Source: Rhodoblastus sphagnicola (GTDB taxonomy: Bacteria; Pseudomonadota; Alphaproteobacteria; Rhizobiales; Beijerinckiaceae). From it: 33,073 nucleotides of DNA. The translations under genes were made by a program, and so were the position numbers. Shown here piece by piece: positions 12,023 to 22,088 of this stretch (position 1 is the stretch's first letter; each line of letters opens with the position of its first letter). The notes under the pieces were generated by a model that did no database searches, was not told where the DNA came from, and was given only the letters and a program-made list of their open reading frames with translations. The DNA lies in NCBI RefSeq assembly GCF_002937075.1, contig NZ_NHSJ01000046.1:1-33073 (forward strand). Reading direction: 5' to 3'.

Positions 12023-14257
12023 TCAGAGAAAACTCTGCGGATCTACGTCAATGCTGATTTTCAAGTCTTTTGTCGGCTTGGGGCCGCGCCCGCGCATGGC
12101 GCGCAAAAAAGCCTGAATATTGGCCTTGCGTGGCGCTTTTATCAGCAGGCGGAAGCGATACTTGCCGCGCACCATGGCGATGGGCGCCTCGGCCGGACCG
12201 TAAACCGCAATGTCCGCTTCGCCGGGCAGCTCGCCCGGAGGCGCCACGCTCCAGCCGGCGTTTTCGGCCGGAAGGCAGGCCGCGCGCGCCAATGCGCGCG
12301 CGAAAACCTCGGTCGCGTTGCGGTCGGAGCCGGACACCACCACCCCGGCGAGTCGGCCGAAGGGAGGCAGGCGCGCGAGGCGTCGCGTCGCGGTCTCCTC
12401 GGCATAGAAGCGCTCGAAATCGCCCGACAGCAGCGCCCGCAGCACCGGATGCTCCGGCTGCCAGGTCTGCAGCAGCGCGCGGCCCGGCTTCTCGCCGCGC
12501 CCCGCGCGTCCCGCGACCTGGTTCAGAAGCTGAAAGGTGCGCTCCGCCGCGCGCGGATCGCCATTGGACAGGCCGATGTCGGCATCGACAACGCCGACCA
12601 GCGTGAGATAGGGAAAATTGTGCCCCTTGGCGACCAATTGCGTGCCGATGACGAGATCGAACTTGTGATCGGCGATCGCCTGCAATTCGGCGCGCATGCG
12701 TTCGGTCCCACCGGGCATGTCCGACGACAGCATCAGCAACCGCGCCTCCGGCAGCAGTTCCGCCGCCTCCTCCGCAAGCCGTTCGACGCCCGGACCGCAA
12801 GCGGAAAGCGTCTCGGCCTGCCCGCACGCAGGGCAAATGTCCGGCCTGCGCTCGACGTGGCCGCAATGATGGCAGACCAGCGCCCGGCGGAACCGATGCT
12901 CGACCAGCGAGGCCGAACAATTCGGGCATTCGAATTTGTGGCCGCAGGCGCGGCACAGGGTCAGGGGCGCATAGCCGCGCCGATTGAGGAACAGCAGGGA
13001 TTGTTCGCCCTGTTCGAGATTGCGCTTGAGCGCCTCGACGAGCGGGGGCGAAATCCATTTTCCGCGCGCCGCCCCGTGCTGGCGCAGATCGATCGCCTTG
13101 AGGACCGGCATCTGGCGCCCGGCGTAACGGCTCTCCAGCCGGATATAACCGTACCGACCCTGCCGGGCGTTTTCCCGCGTCTCGATCGACGGGGTCGCGG
13201 AGGCCAGCACGACGGCGCATTGCTCCTGGCGCGCGCGCACCACCGCCATGTCGCGGGCGTGGTAGATCACCCCCTCTTCCTGCTTGTAGGCCGCTTCATG
13301 CTCTTCATCGACGATGATGAGCCGCAGTGTCTTGAAGGGGAGAAACAGGGCCGAGCGCGCGCCGGCGATAACCTGCGCCGCGCCGTCCGCCGCCGCGCGC
13401 CAGACACGGGCGCGGCGGCGCGGCGTCAGTTCGGAATGCCACTCGGCGGGGGCGACCCCGAATCGTTTGGCGAACCTGTCGCGGAATTGCGAGGTCAGCG
13501 CGATTTCCGGCATCAGGATCAGCACCTGCCCGCCCCGCGCGAGGGTTTCGGCGACCGCCTCGAAATAGACCTCGGTCTTGCCCGAACCGGTCACGCCCTC
13601 AAGCAGAATCGGCTTGAACAGGTTTTCACACGCCGCTGCGCGCAAAATTTCCGCCGCCTTGGCCTGATCGTCGGATAATTCCGCGCGGCAAAAGTCGGGA
13701 CAGGGAATTTCCGCGGCCCTTTCCGGCCCAAGAGCCACAGGCTCCAGCGCGCCGTCGTCGATCAGCGCGTCGATGACGCTGGGCGAGACCCCCGCCTGCC
13801 GCGCCAGTTCGGCCTTGCTGGGCGCCAAATCCGGCGGCAGCGCCGCAAGCGCCCGCCGCCGCGCTTCCGTCAGGCGTTTCGGCGCGGCGCCGGTGGCGCG
13901 CAAGCCGATCCGGACCGGCTCGGCGCCGGCCTCCACGGCCGCATGCGCGGCCATGCGCAGCACCATGCCGCGCGGGGCGAGCGTCCATGCCGCCACCCAA
14001 TCGAGAAATTCGCGCAGTTTCGACGGCAAGGGCGGGAAATCGAGCCGCGCTTCGATGCTTTTCAGCTTGCCGCCAGCGGCGGGGCTTATCCCCCAGACAA
14101 CCCCAAAAGTCTTGCGCGCGCCGAGCGGAACCTCGACGAAATCGCCGGGCTCCAGTTGGAGACCCGACGGAATGGCGTAGGAATAGGTCTGATCGACCGC
14201 GACGGGGATCAGGACGTCGGCGACCGCATGCTTTGCAGGCGCCCGCGCCTCGTCCAT
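12023..14257 (-). CDS. priA: Primosomal protein N' (replication restart helicase)
   Basis: This 744-residue superfamily 2 helicase reloads the replisome at collapsed forks. The Walker A motif is EGVTGSGKTE and the Walker B is VDEEHE. Between helicase motifs a zinc-binding region is seen as CRACGHKFECPNCSASL and, further on, CHHCGHVERRPDICPACGQ, with eight cysteines. The N-terminal DNA-binding domain starts at MDEARAPAKHAVADVLIPV and contains DQTYSYAIP. The frame extends to 14443, but that part overlaps the secA 3' end and lacks family likeness, whereas GGAG lies before the 14257 ATG. It follows secA by 31 bp and may share its transcript. Confidence 0.96.
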   Translation of the reverse strand: MDEARAPAKHAVADVLIPVAVDQTYSYAIPSGLQLEPGDFVEVPLGARKTFGVVWGISPAAGGKLKSIEARLDFPPLPSKLREFLDWVAAWTLAPRGMVLRMAAHAAVEAGAEPVRIGLRATGAAPKRLTEARRRALAALPPDLAPSKAELARQAGVSPSVIDALIDDGALEPVALGPERAAEIPCPDFCRAELSDDQAKAAEILRAAACENLFKPILLEGVTGSGKTEVYFEAVAETLARGGQVLILMPEIALTSQFRDRFAKRFGVAPAEWHSELTPRRRARVWRAAADGAAQVIAGARSALFLPFKTLRLIIVDEEHEAAYKQEEGVIYHARDMAVVRARQEQCAVVLASATPSIETRENARQGRYGYIRLESRYAGRQMPVLKAIDLRQHGAARGKWISPPLVEALKRNLEQGEQSLLFLNRRGYAPLTLCRACGHKFECPNCSASLVEHRFRRALVCHHCGHVERRPDICPACGQAETLSACGPGVERLAEEAAELLPEARLLMLSSDMPGGTERMRAELQAIADHKFDLVIGTQLVAKGHNFPYLTLVGVVDADIGLSNGDPRAAERTFQLLNQVAGRAGRGEKPGRALLQTWQPEHPVLRALLSGDFERFYAEETATRRLARLPPFGRLAGVVVSGSDRNATEVFARALARAACLPAENAGWSVAPPGELPGEADIAVYGPAEAPIAMVRGKYRFRLLIKAPRKANIQAFLRAMRGRGPKPTKDLKISIDVDPQSFL

Positions 14258-14288
14258 GATCCGCTCCGTGGCGGGTATCCGCGACCGC

Positions 14289-17096
14289 TCAAGCCACGGA
14301 GCCGTGACAATGCTTGTATTTCTTGCCGGAGCCGCACGGGCAAGGCTCGTTGCGGCCGACCCGTCCCCAGCTTTCCGGATTGCTGGCGTCGCGCGGCGCT
14401 GCGGGTTCCTCGTCCGTGAGCGGGACCGGGGTGAATTCGCCACTGGCGATGGCCGAGTTGATGCGGGCGAGCGCTTCCTCGTCCTCGCCGGTCGCGGGAT
14501 CGGCGTGCGACCCGAACATGGCGGGCGGCGCCGGCAGGGGCGCCGACTCCTGGGTCACTTCGACGCGCATCAGTTGCGCGGTGACGACCTCGCGCAGCCG
14601 GGTGATCAGGGCGTCGAACAGTTCGAACGCCTCGGACTTGTATTCGTTGAGCGGGTCGCGCTGGCCCATGCCGCGCCAACCGATCACCTGACGCAAATGG
14701 TCGAGCACGACCAGATGCTCGCGCCAGAGATGATCCAGCGTCTGCAACAGAATTTGCTTTTCGACATAGCGCGTGAGGTCAAGCGTGTTTTTCTGCTCCC
14801 GCGCGGCGTAAGCCTCGTCGGCGGCCTTTTCGATGCGCTCGCGCAATTCCTCGTCGGCTATGCCCTCTTCCTTGGCCCAGTCAGCCAGCGGCAAGCGCAG
14901 ATTAAGCTGCGCCTGCACATCCTGGTCGAGTCCGACGATATCCCAGGCTTCGGGATAGGCGTCATGCGGCACATGGCTGCTGACGAGATCGTCGACCACG
15001 CCATGGCGCATTTCGACGATGATCTCCTCGATCGAGTCCTGGGCCATCATTTCGCGGCGCTGTTCGAACACGACCTTGCGCTGGTCGTTCATGACGTTGT
15101 CGAATTTCAAGACGTTCTTGCGCATGTCGAAATTGCGCGCTTCCACCTTCTGCTGCGCCTTTTCCAGCGCCTTGTTGATCCAGGGGTGGATGATGGCCTC
15201 GCCTTCCTTCAAGCCCAGCTTGACCAGCATGGACTCCATGCGGTCGGAGCCGAAGATGCGCATCAGATCGTCCTGAAGCGACAGGAAGAATTTCGATTTG
15301 CCGGGATCGCCCTGACGGCCGGAGCGTCCGCGCAGCTGGTTGTCGATGCGGCGGCTCTCGTGGCGCTCGGTGCCGACGATGTACAGGCCGCCGGCGGCGA
15401 TGGCCTTCTGCTTGAAATCGGCGATTTCCGCGCGAATGGCTTGTTCCCTGGCCGCGCGCGCCTCGCCTTCCAACTCGGCGCATTCCAGGCGCAGGCGCAT
15501 GTCGAGATTGCCGCCGAGCTGAATGTCGGTGCCGCGGCCCGCCATATTGGTGGCGATGGTGATGGCGCCGGGCACGCCGGCTTCCGCGACAATATAGGCT
15601 TCCTGCTCGTGGAAGCGGGCGTTGAGGACGGCGAAATTCTTCGACGGCTTGCCCGAACGCGCGCTTTCATAAAGCTTGTCCAGCGCGCCCGGCGCGCCGA
15701 AATCGATGATCTTGTAGCCGCGCGCCTTGAGGAAATCCGCGAGTTGCTCGGATTTTTCGATGGAGGTGGTGCCGACCAGCAACGGCTGCGCCTTGGCGTT
15801 GGCGTCCTCGATCTCGGCGATGATCGCTTGCAGCTTCTCTTCGCTGGAGCGGTACACCTCGTCGTCGGAATCGATGCGGATCACCGGAACGTTGGTGGGA
15901 ATCTCCACCACGTCCAGCCGGTAGATTTCGCCGAATTCGCTGGCCTCGGTCGCGGCCGTGCCGGTCATGCCGGCGAGCTTGCTATACAGGCGGAAATAAT
16001 TCTGGAACGTGACGGTCGCCAGCGTGACGTTTTCCGGCTGGACCTGAACGTTTTCCTTGGCCTCCAGCGCCTGATGCTGGCCTTCCGAATAGCGGCGGCC
16101 CGGCATCATGCGCCCGGTGAACTCGTCGATGATGACGACTTCGCCGTTGCGCACGATATAGTCCTTGTCGCGCGAAAACAGTTTGTGCGCGCGTAACGCC
16201 TGGTTCACATGGTGAACGAGCGTGACGTTGGCGGATTCGTAAAGCGAGCCTTCGGTGAGAAGACCGGCGGCGCGCAACAGCTCTTCCACGCGCTCGTTGC
16301 CGTTTTCGTTCAGGGACACATTGCGCTGTTTCTCGTCGAGATCGAAGTCGTCCGGGCCAATATTCGGAATGATCTTGTCGATGGCGACGTAGAGATCGGA
16401 CTTGTCGTCGGACGGCCCGGAAATGATCAAGGGCGTGCGCGCCTCGTCGATCAGGATCGAATCGACCTCGTCCACGATGGCGAAGGAATGGCCGCGCTGA
16501 ACCATCTGGTTCAGCTCATATTTCATATTGTCGCGCAGATAGTCGAAGCCAAACTCGTTGTTGGTGCCGTAGGTGATGTCGGCGGCATAGGCTTGGGCGC
16601 GCTCGCTGTCGTCGAGACCGTGGACGATGACGCCAACGGTCAGGCCGAGGAAATTGTAGATGCGGCCCATGTTTTCCGCATCGCGGCGGGCGAGATAGTC
16701 GTTGACGGTGACGACATGCACGCCCTTGCCAGCCAGGGCGTTGAGATAACAGGCGAGCGTCGCGACCAGGGTCTTGCCTTCGCCCGTCTTCATCTCGGCG
16801 ATGGCGCCTTCGTGCAGCACCATGCCGCCGACCAGTTGCACGTCGAAATGGCGCTGGCCGTAGGATCGCTTGGCGGCCTCGCGCACCGTGGCGAAGGCGG
16901 GGACCAGCAGGTCGTCGAGCTTGGCGCCATTGGCGAGCTGGGCGCGGAACTCCTCGGTTCTCGCGCGCAAAGCCTCGTCCGAGAGCGCGGCGATCTCCGG
17001 TTCGAGCGCATTGATCGCCGCGACCCTCGGCTTGTAGCTCTTCAAACGGCGATCGTTGGCGGTGCCGAAGATTTTTTTAGCAAGGCTTCCGAACAT
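14289..17096 (-). CDS. secA: Protein translocase ATPase SecA
   Basis: This 935-residue motor drives unfolded proteins through SecYEG across the inner membrane. Walker A is MKTGEGKTL (about 102-110) and the Walker B-type motif is [18 protein letters not shown]. The second helicase domain has [14 protein letters not shown] and [14 protein letters not shown]. The last residues, [18 protein letters not shown], form the SEC-C zinc motif that contacts SecB and lipids. Start [11 protein letters not shown] is typical, with AGGG about eight bases upstream. The 230 bp upstream of it hold the likely promoter and a short tandem repeat. Confidence 0.99.
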   Translation of the reverse strand: MFGSLAKKIFGTANDRRLKSYKPRVAAINALEPEIAALSDEALRARTEEFRAQLANGAKLDDLLVPAFATVREAAKRSYGQRHFDVQLVGGMVLHEGAIAEMKTGEGKTLVATLACYLNALAGKGVHVVTVNDYLARRDAENMGRIYNFLGLTVGVIVHGLDDSERAQAYAADITYGTNNEFGFDYLRDNMKYELNQMVQRGHSFAIVDEVDSILIDEARTPLIISGPSDDKSDLYVAIDKIIPNIGPDDFDLDEKQRNVSLNENGNERVEELLRAAGLLTEGSLYESANVTLVHHVNQALRAHKLFSRDKDYIVRNGEVVIIDEFTGRMMPGRRYSEGQHQALEAKENVQVQPENVTLATVTFQNYFRLYSKLAGMTGTAATEASEFGEIYRLDVVEIPTNVPVIRIDSDDEVYRSSEEKLQAIIAEIEDANAKAQPLLVGTTSIEKSEQLADFLKARGYKIIDFGAPGALDKLYESARSGKPSKNFAVLNARFHEQEAYIVAEAGVPGAITIATNMAGRGTDIQLGGNLDMRLRLECAELEGEARAAREQAIRAEIADFKQKAIAAGGLYIVGTERHESRRIDNQLRGRSGRQGDPGKSKFFLSLQDDLMRIFGSDRMESMLVKLGLKEGEAIIHPWINKALEKAQQKVEARNFDMRKNVLKFDNVMNDQRKVVFEQRREMMAQDSIEEIIVEMRHGVVDDLVSSHVPHDAYPEAWDIVGLDQDVQAQLNLRLPLADWAKEEGIADEELRERIEKAADEAYAAREQKNTLDLTRYVEKQILLQTLDHLWREHLVVLDHLRQVIGWRGMGQRDPLNEYKSEAFELFDALITRLREVVTAQLMRVEVTQESAPLPAPPAMFGSHADPATGEDEEALARINSAIASGEFTPVPLTDEEPAAPRDASNPESWGRVGRNEPCPCGSGKKYKHCHGSVA

Positions 17097-17282
17097 TCCA
17101 ACGACCCTTCAAACGACGCCAGTCGCGCCGCCCCAATGTGGGAGGCTTTCCGCAAGGCGCAAGGAGCGCCGCCGATTCCGCGGCAAAACAACGCGCTCCA
17201 AAGCAGGCGCTTCGGAAGTAAATGGCGAAAAAGCTTTCGCGCGGGAGGAATAAGAGCGGGCCGCCGGCTTGTCAACGCGCCA

Positions 17283-17340
17283 GGATTTCAAGCGCGCCGC
17301 CGGATTTCAAGCGCGCCGCCAAGATTTCACTCGCGCCGCC
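17283..17340. repeat. Three-unit tandem repeat overlapping the 3' end of the DUF2147 gene
   Basis: Two identical 19-bp units, GGATTTCAAGCGCGCCGCC (17283-17301 and 17302-17320), are followed by a diverged 20-bp unit (17321-17340). The third unit holds the stop codon and last codons of the DUF2147 gene, read on the minus strand. The other two look like duplications of that gene end into the gap before secA. Each unit carries a TGA in the minus direction. Confidence 0.8.
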
Positions 17341-17701
17341 ACATCTCGCCGCCACAAAAGCCGTTTGGCAGGCAGCCCTTGACCTTGAGACGATCGCCGT
17401 TCAACGAGACTTCGCCGCTATAGGTCTTGCCGTCGTCGATGTTGAAAATGATTCCGCGCCAAACAGCGCCGTCCTGGCGCAGGTTAACCAGGATTTTCTT
17501 GCCGACCGCCGATGTCGCGCCCGGCGCCGGCGCCGGCGCGGCGGCGACATAGCCGCAGATCGCCTTGCCGCAGGGTTTCACCCGAATGATGGCCGAACCA
17601 TCGGCCACCCGCCACAAGCCGATGGGGCTCGCGGGCGCCTGCGCCGCGGCCGATGAAAGCAGGAGACAGGTAGCGACGGCCGCGACCACCAGGGTTTTCA
17701 T
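17327..17701 (-). CDS. Secreted DUF2147 family protein
   Basis: This 124-residue protein has a clear signal peptide (MKTLVVAAVATCLLLSSAAAQA) with likely cleavage after AQA. The mature part has the DUF2147 pattern: SPIGLWRVADGSAIIRVKPCGKAICGYV near the start, then GIIFNIDDGKTYSGEVSLNGDRLKVKGC and the GGEMWRR end. The family is periplasmic, with no established biochemical role. The two cysteines in CGKAIC may form a disulfide. Its ATG overlaps the hemD stop (ATGA), so translation is probably coupled to hemD, though no haem link follows from the sequence. The 3' end lies in a small tandem repeat. A longer frame to 17965 only overlaps hemD and is rejected. Confidence 0.88.
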   Translation of the reverse strand: MKTLVVAAVATCLLLSSAAAQAPASPIGLWRVADGSAIIRVKPCGKAICGYVAAAPAPAPGATSAVGKKILVNLRQDGAVWRGIIFNIDDGKTYSGEVSLNGDRLKVKGCLPNGFCGGEMWRRE

Positions 17702-18396
17702 ATCGTCTTGACTCCCAATGAGGCGCTTTGCTCGCCGATCAAGGTCATTAGATAGTCTTCGGTCGGTTGAGAAGCGGTGAAGACTTTTTGGGTTCCGGCG
17801 TGGCGGGCGCAAACCGCCGCAACCGCCGGCGACAGACAATAATGCGCGAGGCGCGCGCGCGCCTCGCCAATCAGGTTCAGCGCCAGTTCCGCACTGCGCG
17901 GCGAATAGTGCAGCGCACCGTCGATCGTACCCTCCGCCAGAGCGGCGACGACGCCAGCGGGCCACGCGGAGACAGGGCGCGCCGCATAGACTTCAACGAC
18001 TTCCACCGCCCAGCCGGCTGCGCGCAAAGACGTTTCGAGGTCCGCCCTGCGCTCGCGCCCGGCGAGATAAAGAACCTTTTTGGCGTCAGAATCCCGCAGC
18101 AGAAGGTCCACGAGCCTCGCGGCGTCGGGCGCCACGGCCGTCACCGCGTATCCCGCCTTGCGCCCGGCCGCCGCCGTCTTCTCGCCCACGCAGGCCAGCG
18201 GCGCGGCGATCGCCTCGACCTCATGGAGCGCGCGGGCGCTGGTCGCAATCACCAGATCGAACGGGCCGCCTGGAATCGCGGCGCCGGTCGATGCGATTTC
18301 GAGAACCGGCGCGAACACCGGCTCATGACCCAGCGAGACCAGTTTTGCGGCGGTGCGCGCCGCCTCGTCGACGGGACGCGTCACCAGCAACCGCAT
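17698..18396 (-). CDS. hemD: Uroporphyrinogen-III synthase
   Basis: This 232-residue enzyme cyclises hydroxymethylbilane to uroporphyrinogen III, the branch point for haem, sirohaem, cobalamin and bacteriochlorophyll. HemD proteins are poorly conserved, but MRLLVTRPVDEAARTAAKLVSLGHEP matches the family N-terminus. Later stretches AARLVDLLL, VLYLAGRERR, VEVYAARPV and ALHYSPRSAELALNLI fit the two-lobed fold. It starts four bases after the hemC stop, which supports the call strongly. It overlaps the following DUF2147 gene by four bases (ATGA). The frame is open to 18612, but that part overlaps hemC and is not family-like. Confidence 0.93.
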   Translation of the reverse strand: MRLLVTRPVDEAARTAAKLVSLGHEPVFAPVLEIASTGAAIPGGPFDLVIATSARALHEVEAIAAPLACVGEKTAAAGRKAGYAVTAVAPDAARLVDLLLRDSDAKKVLYLAGRERRADLETSLRAAGWAVEVVEVYAARPVSAWPAGVVAALAEGTIDGALHYSPRSAELALNLIGEARARLAHYCLSPAVAAVCARHAGTQKVFTASQPTEDYLMTLIGEQSASLGVKTI

Positions 18397-18400
18397 GGCG

Positions 18401-19321
18401 TCAGAACGCCAGAATGTCGCTCGGCGCGTCGGCGAGAATTTTCCGCGCCGCCTTTTCGCCCAGGGCCGCCGCCTCGGCGACCGGACCCTCGATCCGCGCG
18501 TCATACCCCTCGGAGCCGTCCTTGCGCAGGACCAGTCCGTAGAACTTGAGCTGGTCGCCCGAAACAGTGGCGTGGCCGGCGATGGGCGTGCGGCAGGAGC
18601 CGTCGAGCACATGCAGGAACGCGCGTTCGGCGGTGAGGGCGTATCCGGTGGCGGCGTCGCAGATCTGCGCCAGATCGGCCAGCAGCGCCTTGTCTTGCGG
18701 ACGCGCGGTGATGGCGATGGCGCCTTGGCCGCAGGCCGGCGGAAATTCGTCGAGCGACAGAATGGAGGTCACCTTGTCGGCTAGGCCCAGGCGGCGCAGG
18801 CCGGCCAGAGCCAGCAAAGTCGCGGCGAACTCGCCGCTTTCGACCTTTTTCAGACGGGTCTGCACATTGCCGCGCAGCAATTCGATCTGAAGATCGGGCC
18901 GCAGCCGCCGAATCATGGCCTGACGGCGCAAGGACGCAGAACCGACCCGGGCGCCCTGCGGAAGTTCCGCCAGGGTGGGCGCGGCGCCGCCGATGAAAGC
19001 GTCGCGGACGTCCTCGCGCGGCAGATAGCCGGCCACGATCAGCCCGTCGGGCAAAAGCGTCGGCAAGTCCTTGGCCGAATGAACGCAGATATCGACCTGG
19101 CCATCCATCTGGGCCTGGTCGAGTTCGCGCGTGAACAAACCCTTGCCGCCCGCCTCGCTCAAGGCGCGATCCAGGATCTCATCGCCCATGACCTTGATGA
19201 TGCGGATTTCGAACGCATCTTCGGAGGTCTTGAAATGCACGGCGAGACGCCGGCGGGTTTCATAGGCTTGCGCGAGAGCCAGCGGGCTGCCGCGCGTCCC
19301 GATTGTTAGCCGGACGGTCAA
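18401..19321 (-). CDS. hemC: Hydroxymethylbilane synthase (porphobilinogen deaminase)
   Basis: This 306-residue enzyme joins four porphobilinogen molecules into hydroxymethylbilane. The dipyrromethane cofactor attaches to about C243 in [13 protein letters not shown]. The N-terminal [19 protein letters not shown], the VHSAKDLPT segment and [14 protein letters not shown] are family hallmarks. The start codon is TTG at 19321, with GGAG seven bases upstream. No ATG or GTG nearby would give a better N-terminus. It is divergent from tsaD and followed at once by hemD. Confidence 0.97.
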   Translation of the reverse strand: MTVRLTIGTRGSPLALAQAYETRRRLAVHFKTSEDAFEIRIIKVMGDEILDRALSEAGGKGLFTRELDQAQMDGQVDICVHSAKDLPTLLPDGLIVAGYLPREDVRDAFIGGAAPTLAELPQGARVGSASLRRQAMIRRLRPDLQIELLRGNVQTRLKKVESGEFAATLLALAGLRRLGLADKVTSILSLDEFPPACGQGAIAITARPQDKALLADLAQICDAATGYALTAERAFLHVLDGSCRTPIAGHATVSGDQLKFYGLVLRKDGSEGYDARIEGPVAEAAALGEKAARKILADAPSDILAF

Positions 19322-19372
19322 GACGAAACTCCAGAAATGTTGATTTGCGGTTTTCTTTTGTTCGGGTGCGCG

Positions 19373-19401
19373 ACTATAGGGAAAAGAGTCTGGCTACGGA
19401 A
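19373..19401 (-). promoter_or_regulatory. Candidate hemC promoter
   Basis: On the minus strand TTCCGT (19401-19396) and TATAGT (19378-19373) are spaced by 17 bases. This is a reasonable -35/-10 pair, with a transcription start expected near 19366 and a leader of about 45 bases before the TTG. It lies in the 150-bp gap shared with divergent tsaD. Inference only. Confidence 0.35.
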
Positions 19402-19471
19402 GCGGAGCTGTATCCGTATTTGGGCATTTTTTTCGAGACGTGGCGTTTGGTCGCGTTCAAGGGAGCTTTTC

Positions 19472-20542
19472 ATGCAAGGCAGTCTGCGCGTGCTCGGCAT
19501 CGAAAGCACCTGCGACGAGACGGCCGCGGCGGTCGTCGAGGCCGATGCGGCCGGACGCGGCCGGATCCTCTCCAACGCCGTGCTGAGCCAGATCGCCGAA
19601 CATGCGGCTTACGGCGGCGTGGTGCCCGAAATCGCGGCGCGCGCCCATGTCGATGTGCTCGACCGCCTGATTCGCAGGGCGCTGGACGAGGCGGGCTGCG
19701 CGTTGGCGGACATCGACGCCGTCGCCGCCGCCGCCGGTCCCGGTCTGATCGGCGGCGTCATGGTTGGTTTGACCACGGGCAAGGCGATCGCCCTGGCCGC
19801 CGGCAAGCCTTTCGTCGCGGTCAATCACCTGGAAGGCCATGCGCTGACGCCCCGGTTGACGGACGGCATTGATTTTCCTTACCTGTTGCTGCTGGTTTCC
19901 GGCGGGCACAGCCAATTGGTTTCGGTCGACGGCGTCGGCGACTACCGCCGCCTCGGCTCGACCGTCGACGACGCGCTGGGCGAAGCCTTCGACAAGGCCG
20001 CCAAACTGCTGGGCTTGCCTTATCCCGGCGGCCCCAAGGTCGAACAGGCGGCGCGCAACGGCGATCCCGAACGGTTCGATTTGCCCCGGCCGATGGCGGG
20101 CCGGCGCAATCCGGATTTTTCCTTTTCGGGCCTGAAAACAGCGGTGCGGCAGGAAGCGGAAAAAATCGCGCCGCTGACAGTGGGCGATGTCTCCGACCTC
20201 TGCGCCTCCTTCCAGGCCGCGTGCGTGGACGTCGTTGTGGACCGCTGCCGCGCGGCCTTGCGTGTGCTCGCCGATCAGCCCAAGCCGCCGAGCGCTCTGG
20301 TCGCCGCCGGCGGCGTCGCCGCCAATGGCGCGATCCGGCGCGGCCTGGCGCGACTTTGCCTCGAAAGCGGGCTAAGATTGGCGCTGCCGCCTGTCGGCCT
20401 GTGTTCGGACAATGGCGCCATGATCGCATGGGCGGGCCTGGAGCGCTTTCGCCTCGGCTGGACCGACGGCATGGACTTTGTCGCGCGGCCGCGCTGGCCG
20501 CTCGACAGCCGGAGCGACCCGCGCTGGCATGGCAAGGCGTGA
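19472..20542 (+). CDS. tsaD: tRNA N6-adenosine threonylcarbamoyltransferase
   Basis: This 356-residue enzyme moves the threonylcarbamoyl group onto A37 of tRNAs that read ANN codons (t6A), working with TsaB and TsaE. The metal-binding histidines are about H119 and H123 in [11 protein letters not shown]. The N-terminus [20 protein letters not shown] and the SGGHSQL and [11 protein letters not shown] motifs belong to the ASKHA-fold Kae1/TsaD family. The start at 19472 has GGGAG six bases upstream. A more distal in-frame ATG at 19337 adds a segment unlike the family. The gene ends in TGATG shared with the next gene. Confidence 0.98.
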   Translation: MQGSLRVLGIESTCDETAAAVVEADAAGRGRILSNAVLSQIAEHAAYGGVVPEIAARAHVDVLDRLIRRALDEAGCALADIDAVAAAAGPGLIGGVMVGLTTGKAIALAAGKPFVAVNHLEGHALTPRLTDGIDFPYLLLLVSGGHSQLVSVDGVGDYRRLGSTVDDALGEAFDKAAKLLGLPYPGGPKVEQAARNGDPERFDLPRPMAGRRNPDFSFSGLKTAVRQEAEKIAPLTVGDVSDLCASFQAACVDVVVDRCRAALRVLADQPKPPSALVAAGGVAANGAIRRGLARLCLESGLRLALPPVGLCSDNGAMIAWAGLERFRLGWTDGMDFVARPRWPLDSRSDPRWHGKA

Positions 20543-21102
20543 TGCGCGGCCTGAAAGCCTTTCTGATCGGCGGCGCATTGCTGGTCGCCCTCGTGGCGCC
20601 AAAACCGTTTTTGCGGACCAGCGCGCCCGTGACCGCCCCGATCCGAATCGCTTACGGACCGAGCGCCGGTTTCGAGGCCATCGATCCCGACCTGATCGGC
20701 AAGGCGACCGAAAAAATAGACATGGCCGCCTATGTGCTCAGCGATCAAAAAATCATCGAGGCCCTGTCGGAGGCGGCCTCGCGCGGCGTGAAAATCCGGC
20801 TCTATCTCGACCCTGAGCAATTCCGCCGCATCGCCAGCGCCAACGAGATTATGATAGCTCTGATCAATCAGCCCAACGTCAGCGCGAAGATCAAGGCCGA
20901 GCAGAACGACATGATGCATCTCAAGACTTTCGCCGTGGATGGCCGCTGGCTTCGCACGGGTTCCGCCAATTTCTCCTGGTCTGGGGAAAGACGACAGGAC
21001 AATGATATCGTGGTGATCGACAGCCCTGACATCGCGCGGGAATTCTCCCGCGACTTCGATCAGATCTGGGCGCGGCGCGACAACAGCGAGGCCGCGCGAT
21101 GA
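20542..21102 (+). CDS. Phospholipase D-like protein with one HKD motif, probably exported nuclease-like
   Basis: This 186-residue protein begins with a hydrophobic segment (about residues 5-20, FLIGGALLVALVAP) that looks like a signal peptide or membrane anchor. One PLD active-site motif is present as HLKTFAVDGRWLRTGSANF: H126, K128, D133, then GSAN at about 140-143. Single-motif members of this size, such as the plasmid pKM101 nuclease Nuc, act as dimers and cut DNA without sequence preference. Other relatives act on lipids, so the substrate is open. Its start shares one base with the tsaD stop (TGATG) and its stop overlaps gpsA (ATGA). It is therefore in the tsaD-gpsA transcript. Confidence 0.85.
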   Translation: MRGLKAFLIGGALLVALVAPKPFLRTSAPVTAPIRIAYGPSAGFEAIDPDLIGKATEKIDMAAYVLSDQKIIEALSEAASRGVKIRLYLDPEQFRRIASANEIMIALINQPNVSAKIKAEQNDMMHLKTFAVDGRWLRTGSANFSWSGERRQDNDIVVIDSPDIAREFSRDFDQIWARRDNSEAAR

Positions 21103-22088
21103 GCCGCCCCACCCTCGCCGTTCTCGGCGCCGGCGCCTGGGGCACCGCCCTCGCCAATATGGCGGCGCGACACCACGAGAAAATCTGGATTTGGGCGCAT
21201 GAGCCCTGGCTCGCGGCGGCGATGCGCGACGCCCGCGAGAATGTCGACCGTCTGCCCGGCGTGCGGCTGGCCGATTGCATCGAACCGACCGACGACATCG
21301 ATTGCGTCAGAGACGCCGACCATATCTTGATGGTGACGCCCGCGCAGGTCGTTCGATCCGTCAGCGTTCTTTTGAAAGGGCGGCTGCGGCCGGACTCGGT
21401 GGTCGTGAGTTGCGCCAAGGGCATCGAGCGCGGCACCGGTCTTTACATGCGCGAAGTGCTGGCGGACGTCCTGCCGGACCAACCCGCCGCCGCGCTGTCG
21501 GGACCAAGTTTCGCCGAAGACGTCGGACGCGGCCTGCCCACGGCGGTCACGCTCGCCGCCGACCGGATCGAACTGGCGGAAATGCTGTGCGCCCGGCTGG
21601 CGTCGCCGCATTTCCGGCTCTACCGCTCAAGCGACCTCAAGGGCGTTGAAATCGGCGGCGCCGTGAAGAACGTGCTGGCGATCGCCTGCGGCGTCACCAT
21701 GGGCCGTGGACTCGGGGCGAGCGCACATGCGGCGCTGCTGGCGCGCGGTTTCGCCGAACTGATGCGCTTCGCCCTGGCGCAGGGGGCGAAGGCGGAGACG
21801 CTCATGGGCCTGTCAGGGCTCGGAGACCTCGCCCTGACCTGCTCCTCGCCGCAGTCACGCAATTATTCGCTGGGCTTCGCCATTGGACAGGGCGAAAAAC
21901 CTCAGGTCGCCGGACGCGGCGCCTTGACCGAAGGCGCCTGGACCGCGCCGGTCCTGACCGCGAAGGCGCGCAGCCTGGGCGTGGAAATGCCGATCGCGGA
22001 AGCGGTGCAGGCGATTCTCGAAGAGCGCACGGAAGTGGCGGATGCCATCGGCGCGCTGATGAGCCGGCCGTTCAAGGCGGAGGGATAG
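21099..22088 (+). CDS. gpsA: Glycerol-3-phosphate dehydrogenase [NAD(P)+]
   Basis: This 329-residue enzyme reduces dihydroxyacetone phosphate to sn-glycerol-3-phosphate, the backbone of phospholipids. The dinucleotide-binding loop is LGAGAWGTALA (about 9-19). Other family segments are SCAKGIERGTG, LSGPSFAEDVGRGLPTAV, GGAVKNVLAIACGV with the catalytic lysine, and GLSGLGDLALTCSSPQSRN. GAGG lies six bases before the ATG, which overlaps the PLD-like gene stop. The TAG stop is the first three bases of composite repeat copy 2, the same arrangement as at the end of ptsP. Confidence 0.98.
   Translation: MSRPTLAVLGAGAWGTALANMAARHHEKIWIWAHEPWLAAAMRDARENVDRLPGVRLADCIEPTDDIDCVRDADHILMVTPAQVVRSVSVLLKGRLRPDSVVVSCAKGIERGTGLYMREVLADVLPDQPAAALSGPSFAEDVGRGLPTAVTLAADRIELAEMLCARLASPHFRLYRSSDLKGVEIGGAVKNVLAIACGVTMGRGLGASAHAALLARGFAELMRFALAQGAKAETLMGLSGLGDLALTCSSPQSRNYSLGFAIGQGEKPQVAGRGALTEGAWTAPVLTAKARSLGVEMPIAEAVQAILEERTEVADAIGALMSRPFKAEG

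Noticed and set aside
14258-14443. A 62-residue N-terminal extension of priA
   Set aside because: It overlaps the conserved SEC-C end of secA and is Arg/Ser-rich without family likeness. The ATG at 14257 has a good ribosome binding site.
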